Source of the DNA: Sva-07 sp963752815
Lineage (GTDB): Bacteria; Actinomycetota; Acidimicrobiia; Acidimicrobiales; Ilumatobacteraceae
NCBI GenBank assembly: GCA_963752815.1
Contig: CAVVZI010000015.1
Coordinates: 1,426,001 to 1,490,000 of the forward strand
Direction of reading: 5' to 3'
Length of the DNA: 64,000 bases
Numbering within the stretch: the stretch's first letter is position 1; the number at the start of each line of letters is the position of its first letter. Positions 1-10,742 of this stretch are shown here, one piece after another. The position numbers and the translations under genes are program-made. The notes beneath the pieces are model-generated. The model did not search any database, had not been told where the DNA came from, and saw only the letters and a program-made list of their open reading frames with translations.

Positions 1-1
1 C

Positions 2-1891
2 AACATCGAGGTCTGGGTCGCCGACGACCTCGCGTTTCCGGCCGGTGACTGCCGGTCGCAGATCACGACGTCGACGACAATCACCGACGACCAGGTCGCC
101 CACCTCATCAGCGAGTTCGACACGAACATGTACCCGACCGAGACGGGCATCTTCAGCACGCCTCCAGACCGGGACGGCACCAACGCCCAGCTCGGACCCG
201 ACGCCAACGGCAACGGCGGCGTCTACACCGGGGGCGGCAACAAGACCGTCGCGCTGGTCGACAACGTGCGGGACGACAACTTCTACACGTTCCCCGCAGC
301 CCCTACCTACATCGCCGGTTTCTTCAGCTCGCAGTTCAACGAGTTGCTCGACCGCAACGTCATGACGATCGACGCGTTCGACTGGCTGCACCGCACCACG
401 GCCAACCCGGCCGACGAGCCGACGGCCGACCTCTGCACGAGCCGCCCCGCCCGCCCGAACCTGTACGAAGGCGTGTTCGCCCACGAGTGGCAGCACCTCC
501 TGCACTACTACACCGACCCGTTCGAGACGACGTGGATGAACGAGGGATTGTCCGACATCGCCCAGACCCTGACGGGATATGTCGACTCGACCGCCACGGT
601 GTTCGACCGGGGCGCCGACAGCCACCTCTACTGCTTCCAGGGATTCGGAACCGTGCAGACGCCGTTCAACCCGAACCCGCGCGACTGCGGCGGGCCGGAG
701 AACTCCCTGAACCTGTGGGGCGAGGACGACAATCCCAATGCCGTCCTCGCTGACTACGGCAACGCGTTCTCGATGATGTTGTTCCTGTTCGACCGGTACG
801 GGCCGGACATCCTCACCACCCTGCACAACGACGGCGAACTGCAGGGCCTGGCCAGCCTCGACGCCGCACTGGAGGCCGAGGGCGTCTCGGACATGTACTC
901 GGTGATCCACGACTTCCAGTCGATGGTCCTGCTCGACAAGATCGTCGGCGACGCGAAGAATGCGGTCGTCCACGGTGTTCCCGAGTCCAGGGTGACCACG
1001 CCGAGTCTGCGTTCGACGGTCAACCTCGCCAACCCCGATGCCAACGACGATCCCGGTGCCGCCCCCAACGGTGCGGACTACGTCTTGTTGCAGGGTGCGA
1101 ACGGTCAACCGCTCAACGGTCGTGACCTGCGATCCCTGTCGTTCACCGGCGCCCAGACGCTGCCGTCGACCCCGCTGGCCTGGACCATCGTGACGAACGA
1201 TCCCGATCGCCCGGGCAACGCAGTGCTGTGGTCGGGCAACGCGAACAACACCGACGCCACGGCGGTCACGCAGGTGTCCGTTCCTACGACCGATCCCACT
1301 CTGAGGTTCGTCGCCAAGTACGGCGCGGAGTTCGGATTCGACTACGGATACGTGCAGGTGTCGACGGACGGTGGTGCCACGTACACCACGATCCCCGGCA
1401 ACAACACCGTCGATGCGCCGCTCGGGCCCGGATTGAATGGGACGACCACCGGCTTCGAGCAGGAGTCGTACGACCTGTCGGCATATGCCGGCCAGACGAT
1501 CCTGGTCGGCATCCGCTACGTGAGCGACGGCGGTGTCAACGAGGGCGGCCTGCTCGTCGATGACATCACCGTCGGCGGCACCGTGGTCAGTGACGGGTCG
1601 AGCCTCGCCCCGTTCAGTTCACCGACCGAGATCCTGCCGGTGCAGGTCGACAACTGGAACGTGCGGTTGGTCGGCATCAAGGACGGCAAGGTGCCGAAGG
1701 TCCTGCAGGTCGAATTCGACGGTCGCACCAACCTCGAACTGGCCAAGGGCCAACTCGCGCAGTTCAGCCCGTACGACAGGGTGGTCGCCATCGTGGCCTA
1801 CGACGAGCCGACCGAACAGGTTCAGCAGTACGCCCCGTACGTCCTCGCGGCGAACGGAGTCGTCCAGCCGGGAGGAGCACCCATCTCCTGA
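2..1891 (+). CDS. Secreted M6-like metalloprotease, 3' part
   Basis: The frame is already open at the left edge, so the start and any signal peptide lie outside the window; 629 residues are visible. A zinc site HEWQH is encoded near base 482, followed by WMNEGLSD about 20 residues later, the HExxH plus downstream acidic residue arrangement of zincin proteases. The C-terminal third (about bases 1290-1590) is a beta-rich module resembling the jelly-roll region of immune inhibitor A proteins. Family knowledge suggests an exported protease that degrades extracellular protein. M6-like is inference from these two parts; another HExxH family with an immune-inhibitor-like tail is possible. A strong hairpin follows the stop. 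Confidence 0.8.
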   Translation, partial: NIEVWVADDLAFPAGDCRSQITTSTTITDDQVAHLISEFDTNMYPTETGIFSTPPDRDGTNAQLGPDANGNGGVYTGGGNKTVALVDNVRDDNFYTFPAAPTYIAGFFSSQFNELLDRNVMTIDAFDWLHRTTANPADEPTADLCTSRPARPNLYEGVFAHEWQHLLHYYTDPFETTWMNEGLSDIAQTLTGYVDSTATVFDRGADSHLYCFQGFGTVQTPFNPNPRDCGGPENSLNLWGEDDNPNAVLADYGNAFSMMLFLFDRYGPDILTTLHNDGELQGLASLDAALEAEGVSDMYSVIHDFQSMVLLDKIVGDAKNAVVHGVPESRVTTPSLRSTVNLANPDANDDPGAAPNGADYVLLQGANGQPLNGRDLRSLSFTGAQTLPSTPLAWTIVTNDPDRPGNAVLWSGNANNTDATAVTQVSVPTTDPTLRFVAKYGAEFGFDYGYVQVSTDGGATYTTIPGNNTVDAPLGPGLNGTTTGFEQESYDLSAYAGQTILVGIRYVSDGGVNEGGLLVDDITVGGTVVSDGSSLAPFSSPTEILPVQVDNWNVRLVGIKDGKVPKVLQVEFDGRTNLELAKGQLAQFSPYDRVVAIVAYDEPTEQVQQYAPYVLAANGVVQPGGAPIS

Positions 1892-1896
1892 CCAGC

Positions 1897-1927
1897 GTGG
1901 CCGCCCGCACGTCGTGCGGGCGGCCAC
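1897..1927 (+). terminator. Hairpin after the metalloprotease gene
   Basis: Two 15-base arms (GTGGCCGCCCGCACG and its exact reverse complement) around one central base, starting 6 bases after the stop. There is no T tract, as is common for hairpin terminators in GC-rich actinobacteria. Confidence 0.55.
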
Positions 1928-1994
1928 CGGCACCTCGAGCGCCTTCGGCCGAATTCGTGCCCCGTGCCGCGCGTCGATCCGCCACACTGGGGCG

Positions 1995-3638
1995 ATGGTC
2001 GCCTCGCTGATCGCCCGGGGTGTCACGGTTGCACAAGGGCCTTCGCTGGTGCTCGCCGACGTCGATCTGACCGTGGCGCCGGGTCAACGCATCGGCCTCG
2101 TCGGGCCGAACGGGGTGGGCAAGACGACGCTGCTCGGCGCGCTCGCCGGCCGGGTGGCGCTCGAGGCCGGTTCCGTCGAGCAGGCGCCACCCGACTCGGT
2201 GGTCGGGCTGCTCCCGCAGGAGCCGGAACGCTCGGAGGACGAGTCGGTGCGCGCCTTTCTCGCTCGACGTGCGGGCATCACCGACGTCGAGGCGCGTCTC
2301 GAGTCGGCCACCGCCGCACTCGCCGCGGCGGAGGCGGGCAGCGACGACGCCTACAGCACCGCGTTCGACCAGTGGATGGCCCTCGGCGCGGCCGACTTCG
2401 ACGCCCGTGTCGGCGACGTGTGGGCCGACCTCGGGCTGGCACCGGAGTTGATCGATCGGCCGACGAGCGTGCTCTCGGGCGGCGAGGCGGCGCGGGCCTC
2501 TCTCGCCTCGCTGCTGCTGTCGAGGTTCGACGTGTTCCTCCTCGACGAGCCGACCAACGACCTCGACCTCGACGGTCTCGCCCGGCTCGAGCAGTGGGTG
2601 ATCGGCCTGCGCGCCGGCGTGGTGGTGGTCAGCCACGACCGGACGTTCCTCGAACGCGTGGTCACCGACGTGGTCGAGATCGACTTCCACACCCATCGGG
2701 CGCGGCGGTTCGGCGGCGGTTGGTCGGCCTTCCTCGCCGAACGTGAACTGGAGCGGCAGCACGCGCAGGAGCGTTACGACGAGTTCGACACGAAACGCCG
2801 CACGCTGCTCGGGCGGGCCCAGCGCGAGCGGGAATGGGCCAGCCAGGGTCAGGCCAAGGTCCGGACGTCGGGTGAGACCGACAAGCACATCCGTCATTTC
2901 CGGATGAATCAGACCGAACAGTTGGCCGGCAAGGCGGCGCGCACCGAGCGGGCGGTCGAGCGACTCGAGGAGGTCGACGAGCCGCGCACGCCGTGGGAAC
3001 TCCGCCTCGACATCCCGCTCGCGGGGCGCAGCGGCGATCTCGTGGCGTTCGCGTCAGGCGCGATCGTCGACCGGGGCGACTTCCGGCTCGGTCCGGTCGA
3101 CGTGCAACTCACGCTCGGCGAACGGGTGGCCCTCGTCGGTGCGAACGGTGCGGGGAAGTCGACCTTGATCGATCTGCTGCTCGGGCGGGTCCGCCCGGAT
3201 CAGGGGGAGGCCGGGCTCGGGTCCCAGGTGATCGTCGGCGAGATGGAGCAGGCCAGGAACCACTTCGTGGGCGCGTCGACGATGCTCGAGGTGTTCATGG
3301 CCGAGTCGGGCCTGAACGTGCCCGAGGCCCGGACGTTGCTGGCCAAGTTCGGGCTCGCGGCCGATCACGTCACACGCACCGCGGGCACGTTGTCGCCCGG
3401 GGAACGCACGAGGGCATCGCTCGCGCTCCTCATGGCCAACGGCGCGAACCTGTTGGTGCTCGACGAGCCGACGAACCATCTCGACCTTCCGGCGATCGAG
3501 CAACTCGAACAGGCGCTCGACTCGTTCGCCGGCACGGTGCTCCTCGTCACCCACGACCGTTCGCTGTTGGAGCGCACGCGCATCACCCGCTCGATCTCGC
3601 TCGCGGCCGGGCGGATCGTCTCCGACGTGATGGCCTGA
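1995..3638 (+). CDS. ABC-F family ATPase
   Basis: A 547-residue cytosolic protein with two ATPase domains and no membrane segments. Domain 1 has Walker A GPNGVGKTT, signature LSGGEAARAS and Walker B VFLLDEPTND. Domain 2 has GANGAGKST, LSPGERTRAS and LLVLDEPTNH. A charged linker rich in Arg, Glu and Gln (about residues 250-330) joins them. This is the ABC-F plan; these proteins bind the ribosome E site and act in translation control or antibiotic protection. The subtype cannot be told from motifs. The frame is open further upstream, but the ATG at 1995 (MVASLIARG) begins where the first ATPase domain should and clears the upstream hairpin. Confidence 0.9.
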   Translation: MVASLIARGVTVAQGPSLVLADVDLTVAPGQRIGLVGPNGVGKTTLLGALAGRVALEAGSVEQAPPDSVVGLLPQEPERSEDESVRAFLARRAGITDVEARLESATAALAAAEAGSDDAYSTAFDQWMALGAADFDARVGDVWADLGLAPELIDRPTSVLSGGEAARASLASLLLSRFDVFLLDEPTNDLDLDGLARLEQWVIGLRAGVVVVSHDRTFLERVVTDVVEIDFHTHRARRFGGGWSAFLAERELERQHAQERYDEFDTKRRTLLGRAQREREWASQGQAKVRTSGETDKHIRHFRMNQTEQLAGKAARTERAVERLEEVDEPRTPWELRLDIPLAGRSGDLVAFASGAIVDRGDFRLGPVDVQLTLGERVALVGANGAGKSTLIDLLLGRVRPDQGEAGLGSQVIVGEMEQARNHFVGASTMLEVFMAESGLNVPEARTLLAKFGLAADHVTRTAGTLSPGERTRASLALLMANGANLLVLDEPTNHLDLPAIEQLEQALDSFAGTVLLVTHDRSLLERTRITRSISLAAGRIVSDVMA

Positions 3639-3712
3639 GCCGCCCGGACCGCCGTCGGTAGACCGCTGGGAACGGAATCGAGCGTCCGAACGACCTGCAG
3701 ATGATGTCATCC

Positions 3713-4181
3713 ATGCGATCGATCGGCGTGGTGTTGGGCGCCGTGGTCGCGCTGGCTGCGTGCGGGTCGGAGGGCGCCGTCCAGCACGTCGGGCGACGTC
3801 GCGGTGCAGGACGCCTGGGTGCGCGAGCTCGCGGCGGGTCAGACGACCGCCGCGGCGTACGCCACCGTCGTCAACGGCACCGACCACGAGGTGACCCTCG
3901 TCGGCGCGACGAGCCCCCTGACCGACGACGTGACGGTGCACGAGACGACCACCGGCGACGACGGGACGATGTCGATGGGTGAGCCGGACGGCGGGGTGAC
4001 GATCGAAGCGGGCGCGTCGTTCGTCCTCGAACCGGGCGGTGCGCACGTGATGCTCGACGGTGTCGACGCGGCCGACGTCGTGGCGCCGGTCGAGGTGACC
4101 TTCGTGTTCGACGACGGCAGCGAGACCGGGCTCGACGTGACCGCCGACGCCGAGGTGCGCCCGCTCGACGACGAGCCCTGA
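3713..4181 (+). CDS. PCuAC-like copper chaperone lipoprotein, frameshifted
   Basis: Bases 3713 to about 3771 encode a lipoprotein signal peptide (MRSIGVVLGAVVALAAC, lipobox LAAC). The mature domain continues one frame over, beginning VAVQDAWVRE and running to 4181, with the beta-rich HET.../GG.HVML pattern of PCuAC (DUF461) proteins, which carry copper to extracytoplasmic targets such as cytochrome oxidase. Removing one G from the GGG at 3772-3774 joins the parts as CGSEAPSSTSGDVAVQDAW, a normal linker, so I read this as one 155-residue lipoprotein. ATGs at 3701 and 3704 are alternative starts. The usual Met and His copper ligands are only partly evident, so copper binding is inferred from family. 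Confidence 0.7.
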
Positions 4182-4289
4182 CCTGCCCGGCGTACGGCGC
4201 TGGAGGCTGAGCCCGGATTCGCTGTCGCACCCCTTCGGTACCATTGAGTCATCGCCCACCATCCCGTTCTCGAGGCGTTCTCGCCCGCC

Positions 4290-7200
4290 GTGCGGGAGTG
4301 GTTCGCGGCGTCGTTCCCCGAGCCGACGCCGCCGCAGGTCCAGGGGTGGCCACGCATCGTCGGCGGCGAACACACGCTGATCTGTGCGCCGACGGGTTCG
4401 GGCAAGACGCTCACGGCGTTCCTCACCTCGATCGACCGGCTCACCACCACGCCGCGGCCCGAGGGTCGCACCCATCGCACGCGCGTGCTCTACATCTCGC
4501 CGCTGCGCGCCCTGGCGTTCGACATCGAGAAGAACCTGCGGGCGCCGCTCAAAGGGATCGAACTGGCGGCCGAACGGTTGGGGGAACCCTTCGTCGCCCC
4601 CGACGTCGGGATGCGCACGGGCGACACGGCGGCCAACGACCGGCAGAAGTTGATCCGTCGCCCGCCCGACCTGTTGATCACCACGCCCGAGTCGCTGTAC
4701 CTGATGCTCACGTCGTCGGCGCGCGAGACACTCGCCGGCGTCGAGACCGTGATCATCGACGAGATCCACGCCATGGCCGCGACCAAGCGCGGTGCGCATC
4801 TCGCCCTCACCCTCGAACGTCTCGAACTGGTCACCGAACGCCCGCCCCAGCGGATCGGCCTGTCGGCCACACAGCGCCCGCTCGAGGAGGTCGCCGAGTT
4901 CCTCGGCGGCTACGCCGGGCCCGGTGTGAAGCGTCCGGTGGCCATCGTCGACGCGGGCATCCGCAAGGCGTTGGAGATCGAAGTGGTCATCCCGGTCGAG
5001 GACATGTCGCAACTCGGTCAGGTCACGGTCGAGCTCACGCCCGGACCGGCCTCGGCCGCGCTCACCGAACGGCGCAGTTCCATCTGGCCGAGCATCTATC
5101 CCGAGATCCTCACCCGCATCCTCGCCAATCGCTCGACGATCATCTTCTGCAACGGCCGCCGCGCCACCGAGCGGCTCGCGGCGAAGTTGAACGAGCTCTA
5201 CGACGAACAGCGAGGTGACACCGGAGACGATGCGGCCGGCACGTCGCTGGTGATGGCCCACCACGGATCGCTCGCCCGCGAACAGCGGGTGGTGATCGAG
5301 GACCAGTTGAAGCGCGGCGAGCTGCGCGCCATCGTGGCCACGTCGTCGCTCGAACTCGGTATCGACATGGGCGCGGTCGACCTCGTCGTGCAGGTCGAGT
5401 CCCCGGGAGCGGTCAGCCGCGGGCTGCAGCGCATCGGGCGGGCCGGTCACTCCGTGGGCGCACCGTCGCGCGGGTCGATCTTCCCCAAGCATCGGGGCGA
5501 CCTGCTCGAAGCGGCGATCGTCGCCAGGCGGATGGTCGACGGGCTGATCGAGTCGACCCACTTCCTGCGCAACCCGCTCGACGTGCTCGCGCAGCAGATC
5601 GTGGCCCACGTCGCGGCGGTCGACGAGTGCTCGGTCGACGAGGTCGCCAAGCTCGTGCGGGGGTGTGCCAACTTCGCCCAGATCTCCGACGAGCTGCTGA
5701 CCAACGTGCTCGACCTGCTGTCGGGGCGCTATCCGAGCGAGGAGTTCTCCGAACTCCGCCCGCGCCTCGTGTGGGACCGCGTGAACGATCGACTCCGTGC
5801 CCGTGACGGGTCGAAGCGCTTGGCCGTCACCTCCGGTGGAACGATTCCCGATCGCGGCCTGTTCGGTGTGTTCCTCCCCGACGGCACGCGCGTGGGTGAG
5901 CTCGACGAGGAGATGGTCTACGAGTCGCGCCCGGGCGAGACGTTCGTGTTGGGAGCGTCCACGTGGCGCATCGAGGACATCACGTTCGAGCGCGTCACGG
6001 TCAGCCCGGCGCCGGGCCAACCCGGCAAGATGCCGTTCTGGCACGGCGATCGTCCGGGCCGCCCGTTGGAGTTGGGCCGCGCGCTCGGCGGGTTCGTGCG
6101 CGAGATCCGCGATCTCGATCCGGCCGCCGCGATCGAGCGGCTCTCCACGCACTATTCGCTCGATGCGTACGCGGCGAACAACCTCGTGCAGTACATCGCC
6201 GAACAGGTCGAGGCGACGGGCGCCGTTCCGGACGACCGCACGATCGTCGTCGAGCGCTTCCGCGACGAGATCGGCGACTGGCGGGTGTGCATCCTCAGCC
6301 CGTTCGGCACTCCCGTCCACGCTCCGTGGGCGATGGCGATCGAACGCCGGCTGGCCGACCAGTTCGACCTGCCGGTCGAGTCGATGTGGGGCGACGACGG
6401 CATCGTCATCCGGCTGCCCGAGTCGGCCGACGAACTGCCGCTCGAGGCGATCGTCATCGACCCCGACGACATCGACGAGTTGGTCGTGTCGACGCTGCCG
6501 CAGACCGCGCTGTTCTCGTCGCGCTTTCGCGAGTGCGCCGGCCGGGCGCTGCTGCTGCCTCGCCGCCGGCCCGACCGGCGCACCCCGCTGTGGCAGCAGC
6601 GTCAGCGGGCGGCCGATCTGTTGGCGGTGGCGTCGAAGTACCCCACGTTCCCGATCCTGCTCGAGGCGTCGCGCGAGTGCCTGCAGGACGTGTTCGACGT
6701 GCCGGCCCTCCGCGAGGTGCTCGGTCAGTTGCGGTCGCGGGCGATCCGGGTGGTGAACGTCGACACCGGGTCGGCCAGCCCGATGGCGTCGAGCCTGCTG
6801 TTCAACTGGATCGCGGCATACATGTACGAGGGCGATGCGCCGCTGGCCGAACGGCGCGCCGCGGCGCTGGCCCTCGACCGTGATCTGCTGCGCGATCTGC
6901 TCGGCGCCGAGGAGCTGCGCGAGTTGCTCGATGCCGACGTGCTCGCCGACGTCGAGTTGGAGCTGCAGTGTCTCGCCGACCACCGCCGGGCGCGCTCGGT
7001 CGACGAACTGCACGACGTACTGCGCAGGGTCGGCGACCTGTCGTCGGCCGAGGTCGACCTGCGCTGCGAGGGCTCCGGCGCGGCATGGATCGGGCAGTTG
7101 ATCGTCGAGAAGCGGGCGATCGAGATCGCCGTGGGCGGTGAGACTCGGTACGCCGCGGGGGAGGATGCCGCCCGCTACCGCGACGCACTCGGGTGCTCGC

Positions 7201-8757
7201 TCCCGCTCGGGTTGCCGATGGCGTTCACCGATCCGGTGGCGCGCCCGCTCGAGGAGTTGGTCGGCCGGTACGCCCGAACGCACGGGCCGTTCCTCGTGTC
7301 CGACGTGACCCGTCGGTTCGGCTCCACGAACGAACGGGTGGCCGGCGCCATCGCGGCCCTCGAGGCCGACGATCGCGTCGTGCTCGGCGAGTTCCGTCCC
7401 GACGGTGTCGCCCGCGAGTACTGCGACGTCGACGTGCTCCGGCAGCTGCGCCGTCGTTCGTTGGCCGCCCTGCGGCGCGAGGTCGAAGCCGTCGACCAGG
7501 CGGCGTTCGCCCGCTTCCTGCCGGCGTGGCAGAACATCCCCGCCGATCGGCGCGGCGTCGAAGCCCTGGTCGAAGCGCTCGGGATGCTCTCGGGAGCGGC
7601 ACTGGTCGCGTCGTCGATCGAGACCGACGTCCTCCCCGCACGCGTGGGTGCCTATCGACCGCCGATGCTCGACGAGCTCTGCACGTCGGGCGACGTGGTG
7701 TGGGTCGGCGCCGGTGCGCTCGGTGCCCGCGACGGTCGCATCCGGCTGTGCTTCGCCGACCAGCTGGCCGTGCTCGCACCGTCGTGGGAGCAGCGCGATC
7801 CACCCGAGGGTCCGCTGCACGATGCATTGCGCGAACTGCTCGGGGCGCAGGGTGCGAGCTTCTGGGGGCAGCTGCGCGCCGCCGGGTCCGGCCTCGAGTG
7901 ATCAGGAGCTGCTCGCCGCGCTGTGGGATCTCGTGTGGGCCGGCGAGGTCACCAACGATTCGCTCGCTCCGATCCGGGCGGTGCTCGGCGGTGCGTCGCC
8001 GAAGGCCGCCGCGGCACACGGTGCGGCACGGCTCCGTGGTCGGCCACGACCGGGCCGGCTGAACCGGATCGGCCCGCCCGCCGGGCAGGGGCGGTGGAGT
8101 CTCGTTGCACCGTTGTTGCTCCCGGCGCCGACGCCGACCGAGTCGGCGCATGCGCAGGCGCTGCAGCTGGTCGAGCGCTACGGGGTCGTCACCCGTGAGG
8201 CGGTGCTCGCGGAGGGCGTCGTCGGCGGGTTCGCCAACGTGTACGGCGTGCTCAAGGTGCTCGAAGAGCGCGGGCAGGTCCGCCGCGGGTACTTCGTCGA
8301 CGGGCTCGGGGCCGCCCAGTTCGCCGTTCCCGGCGCGGTCGACCGCTTGCGGGCGGTGCGCGAAACGCCCGATCCCGTGATTCATCCCGACGACGTGCCG
8401 GCGCCGATCGTGCTCGCCGCCACCGATCCGGCACAGCCGTACGGCGCCGCCTTGGCGTGGCCCGACTCGCCGGGCCGGCCGTCGCGATCGGCGAATGCGC
8501 TGGTGGTGCTCCGGGCCGGCGAGGCGCTGGCGTGGTTCGACCGCAAGGGACGTCACCTCGTCACGTTCCCGGCCACCAAGTCCGACGGTGCATGGGCCGA
8601 CGCACTCGTGTCGATGGTGAAAGACGGCCGGGCCTCGTCGGTCGAGGTCCGCAAGGTCGACGGCGCAACGCTCGCCGAGGCGCCGCCCGACGTGCTCGAT
8701 CGCCTCCGCGCCGCCGGGTTCAGCGACGGCTACCGCGGCCTGGTCTTCCGCGGCTGA
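4290..8757 (+). CDS. lhr: Lhr-like ATP-dependent helicase, frameshifted near 7889
   Basis: Superfamily 2 helicase of about 1,488 residues, the size of long Lhr proteins. Walker A APTGSGKT lies near residue 35, motif II is DEIH within IIDEIHAM, motif III is SATQ, and the C-terminal helicase motif reads QRIGRAGHS. The Lhr-specific C-terminal half follows. Lhr is a 3'-5' DNA helicase linked to repair. The frame changes near 7889: removing one C from TCC at 7887-7889 joins LRAAGSASSDQELL smoothly into LWDLVWAGEVTNDS, a conserved Lhr stretch. The GTG at 4290 is the first usable start, but the same frame is open to 4248 and encodes plausible N-terminal sequence, so the true start is uncertain. Confidence 0.9.
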
Positions 8758-8805
8758 CCGTCACGCACACCCGGCGCGCGCCCGGACCCGACCACCTGGC
8801 GCGCG

Positions 8806-9216
8806 TCAGAGTTCGTCGTCGGTGAACAGGCAGAACGGATGGCCGTCCGGGTCGAGCATCACACGGACACCCTCCTGCGGTTGTTCGTCGGCGAGGCGGG
8901 CGCCTTGCGCTGTCGCCCATTCGACGCCCGCGTCGAGATCGGCGACCCCGATGTCGAGGTGCATCATCATCGTCGGCTCTCCCTCGCGGGCCGGCCACGT
9001 CGGCGGCCGGTGGAACGGCTCCCACTGCACTTCGATCTTCTGATCCCGCGCGGGCGAGGCGAGCATCGCCCATCCGTCGGTCGGCGGATTGCCAGGACGT
9101 GGCCCCTCCCGCCGGACGATCGCCCAGCCGAGCATGCGCTCGTAGAACTCGGCGAGCGCGATCGGATCGGGCGAGTCGAACGTCGGCCCCGAAATCCGCA
9201 TGGTCGGTCGTTCCAT
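8806..9216 (-). CDS. VOC (glyoxalase/bleomycin-resistance) superfamily protein
   Basis: A 136-residue cytosolic protein with the two beta-alpha-beta-beta-beta modules of the vicinal oxygen chelate fold. It opens with DSPDPIALAEFYERMLGW and ends with the typical VMLDPDGHPFCLF strand. Metal-ligand candidates are the His in the MMMHLDIGV strand and a Glu near the end. VOC proteins include glyoxalases, dioxygenases and resistance proteins, and nothing here fixes a substrate. A second Met five residues in is an alternative start. It runs in the same direction as the carotenoid oxygenase upstream. Confidence 0.8.
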   Translation of the reverse strand: MERPTMRISGPTFDSPDPIALAEFYERMLGWAIVRREGPRPGNPPTDGWAMLASPARDQKIEVQWEPFHRPPTWPAREGEPTMMMHLDIGVADLDAGVEWATAQGARLADEQPQEGVRVMLDPDGHPFCLFTDDEL

Positions 9217-9267
9217 CGTTCGAACCTCCGCTGTCGTCCAGCTCGTCGGCGTTGTCGCCGACTCAGG

Positions 9268-10630
9268 TCAGCGAGGGCCGACCGATCGATCGCTCACCCA
9301 GTTGCCGTGGAAACCGTACGGCACTCGCTGGGGGAGGTGGATGCGGGCGACTTCCGGGCCGGCGATGTCCTCGGCGTCGAGGATGCACAGCTCGCTGCTT
9401 GTCGGTCGTCGCGTCGTACACCACCGACAGGATCCAGCCGGCGTCCTCGGCCGTGCTGTCGGCCTTGGGGACGAACACGGGCTCGGCGCCGCCGCGGCCG
9501 CGCCCGTAGTCGTGCGCCTGGGTGGTGCCGGTGTCGACGTCGACCTTGAGTGTGGCGCCGTGGAGGTTGACGCCGTCGTAGTGGACTTCCGACGTGTAGC
9601 CGTAGCGGTGGCGGTGGAGCCCGACGCGGGGGTCGTGGCGCGGGAACTCCTGTGGCCGGTCGTCGATGCGGGTCTCGGTGACGCGGCGGGCGATCGGGTC
9701 GATCACCCAGCGGTCGAGGGTCGGCAGCGAGTCGCCGAAGGGGCCGAGCCGGTCGGACACCATCATCGTGTCGTAGCGGCAGACGTCGACCACCACGGTG
9801 CCGTCGTCGGCGTCGTAGGCATTGAGGGGATGGAACACGAAGCACGGGTCGACGTCGCACCAGACGATCTGGTCGGCGGTGCCGTCGCGGGGGAGGAGGC
9901 CGACGCGGGCGGGCCGGTCGGGCTGCCACGCGAAGGGGAACGAACTCCCCGCCATCGCCGCGTCGAAGTTCACGGTGACCGGCAGGTCGTAGACGACCGC
10001 GTACGTCGGGGTGAGCGACATGTCGTGGATCATCGGCATGTCGGGGACGGGGATGTCGAGCGTCTTCGTGACCCGCCCATCACCACCGACGACGACGTAC
10101 TGCACGTGATCCATGAGATCCGGCCAGTGGTAGGCGATGGCGTGGAGTTCGCCGGTCGCCGGGTCGTACTTCGGGTGAGCGGTGAACGGGCCGGTGAGGG
10201 TGTCGTTGAATCGGTTGGCGCCGAGCGATTCGAGTTCGTAGCTCATCTCCACCGGAGGTGATCCCGCCTCGACCATCGCCCACGTGGTGCCGGCGAAGCC
10301 ACCGACGTTGGTGTTCGGTCCGCTGCCATCGGGCAGCACGTAGCGGTTGCGGTACCACTCGGCCTTGCCGCCACGGAGGCGCACGCCGTGCACCATGCCC
10401 GCGCCCAGGAACCAGTGCTGCGGCGGCCCGTCGAGCGTGGCGAACGGGTTCGGTCCGTTGCGCAGCCAGCGGCCCTCGAGTTCGACCGGGATCTCGCCGG
10501 TGACCGGCAGGTCGTCGGCCGTGATCTCGTGCTCGACGGGCGCCATGTTGCCGGCGAGGTAGATGTTGTCGTTCGGGCGGGCGATCTCGATGTCCGCGTC
10601 GCTCTTCGTTCGTGCAGCTGTGTCGGTCAT
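9268..10630 (-). CDS. Carotenoid cleavage oxygenase, frameshifted near 9397
   Basis: About 453 residues of the carotenoid oxygenase (RPE65/CCD) family, which use four His residues to hold Fe(II) and cleave polyene double bonds. Hallmarks are the N-terminal GRWLRNGPNPF and HWFLGAGMVHG, and later His-bearing strands such as MIHDMSLTPTYAV. The last 40 residues lie in another frame: dropping one base near 9394-9398 gives SELCILDAEDIAGPEVARI, then LPQRVPYGFHGNW and a stop at 9268-9270. FHGNW supplies a family-typical iron-binding His. The ATG at 10630 has GGAGG only 2 bases upstream; a GTG at 10639 is the alternative. A TTGACA box upstream and the adjacent TetR gene suggest regulated expression. 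Confidence 0.85.
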
Positions 10631-10660
10631 GACCTCCACTCAACACGATAAGTGAACATC

Positions 10661-10666
10661 TGTCAA
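10661..10666 (-). promoter_or_regulatory. Probable -35 box for the carotenoid oxygenase gene
   Basis: On the minus strand this reads TTGACA, a perfect -35 hexamer, about 30 bases before the start codon. No convincing -10 box is seen at 16-18 bases. Overlapping half-site-like TGTTGA and TGTTCA could be regulator contacts. Confidence 0.35.
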
Positions 10667-10675
10667 CATAGACCC

Positions 10676-10729
10676 TCGTTTGCGTCGGGATTTCGGAGAG
10701 CCGCCTCTCCGAAATCCCGACGCAAACGA
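10676..10729. repeat. Palindromic repeat family R, copy 1
   Basis: Perfect 25-base arms around a CCGC loop. The outer arm contains CGTTTGCGTCGGGATTTC, shared with copies at 21311, 32091 and 41910, and the inner stem GGAGAG/CTCTCC is specific to this copy. It lies between the 3' end of the TetR gene and the carotenoid oxygenase promoter. Confidence 0.9.
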
Positions 10730-10742
10730 CGATCGGAGGTGT

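Noticed and set aside
3713..4181. Calling the frame-broken genes pseudogenes
   Set aside because: All breaks are single-base, fall in short runs and leave conserved residues intact on both sides; decay would also leave stops and substitutions.
3054..7820. A 1,588-codon open frame on the minus strand
   Set aside because: It lies antisense to the ABC-F and lhr genes, is composed mostly of Arg, Gly, Asp and Ala, and has no family motif. Long antisense frames are expected at this GC content.
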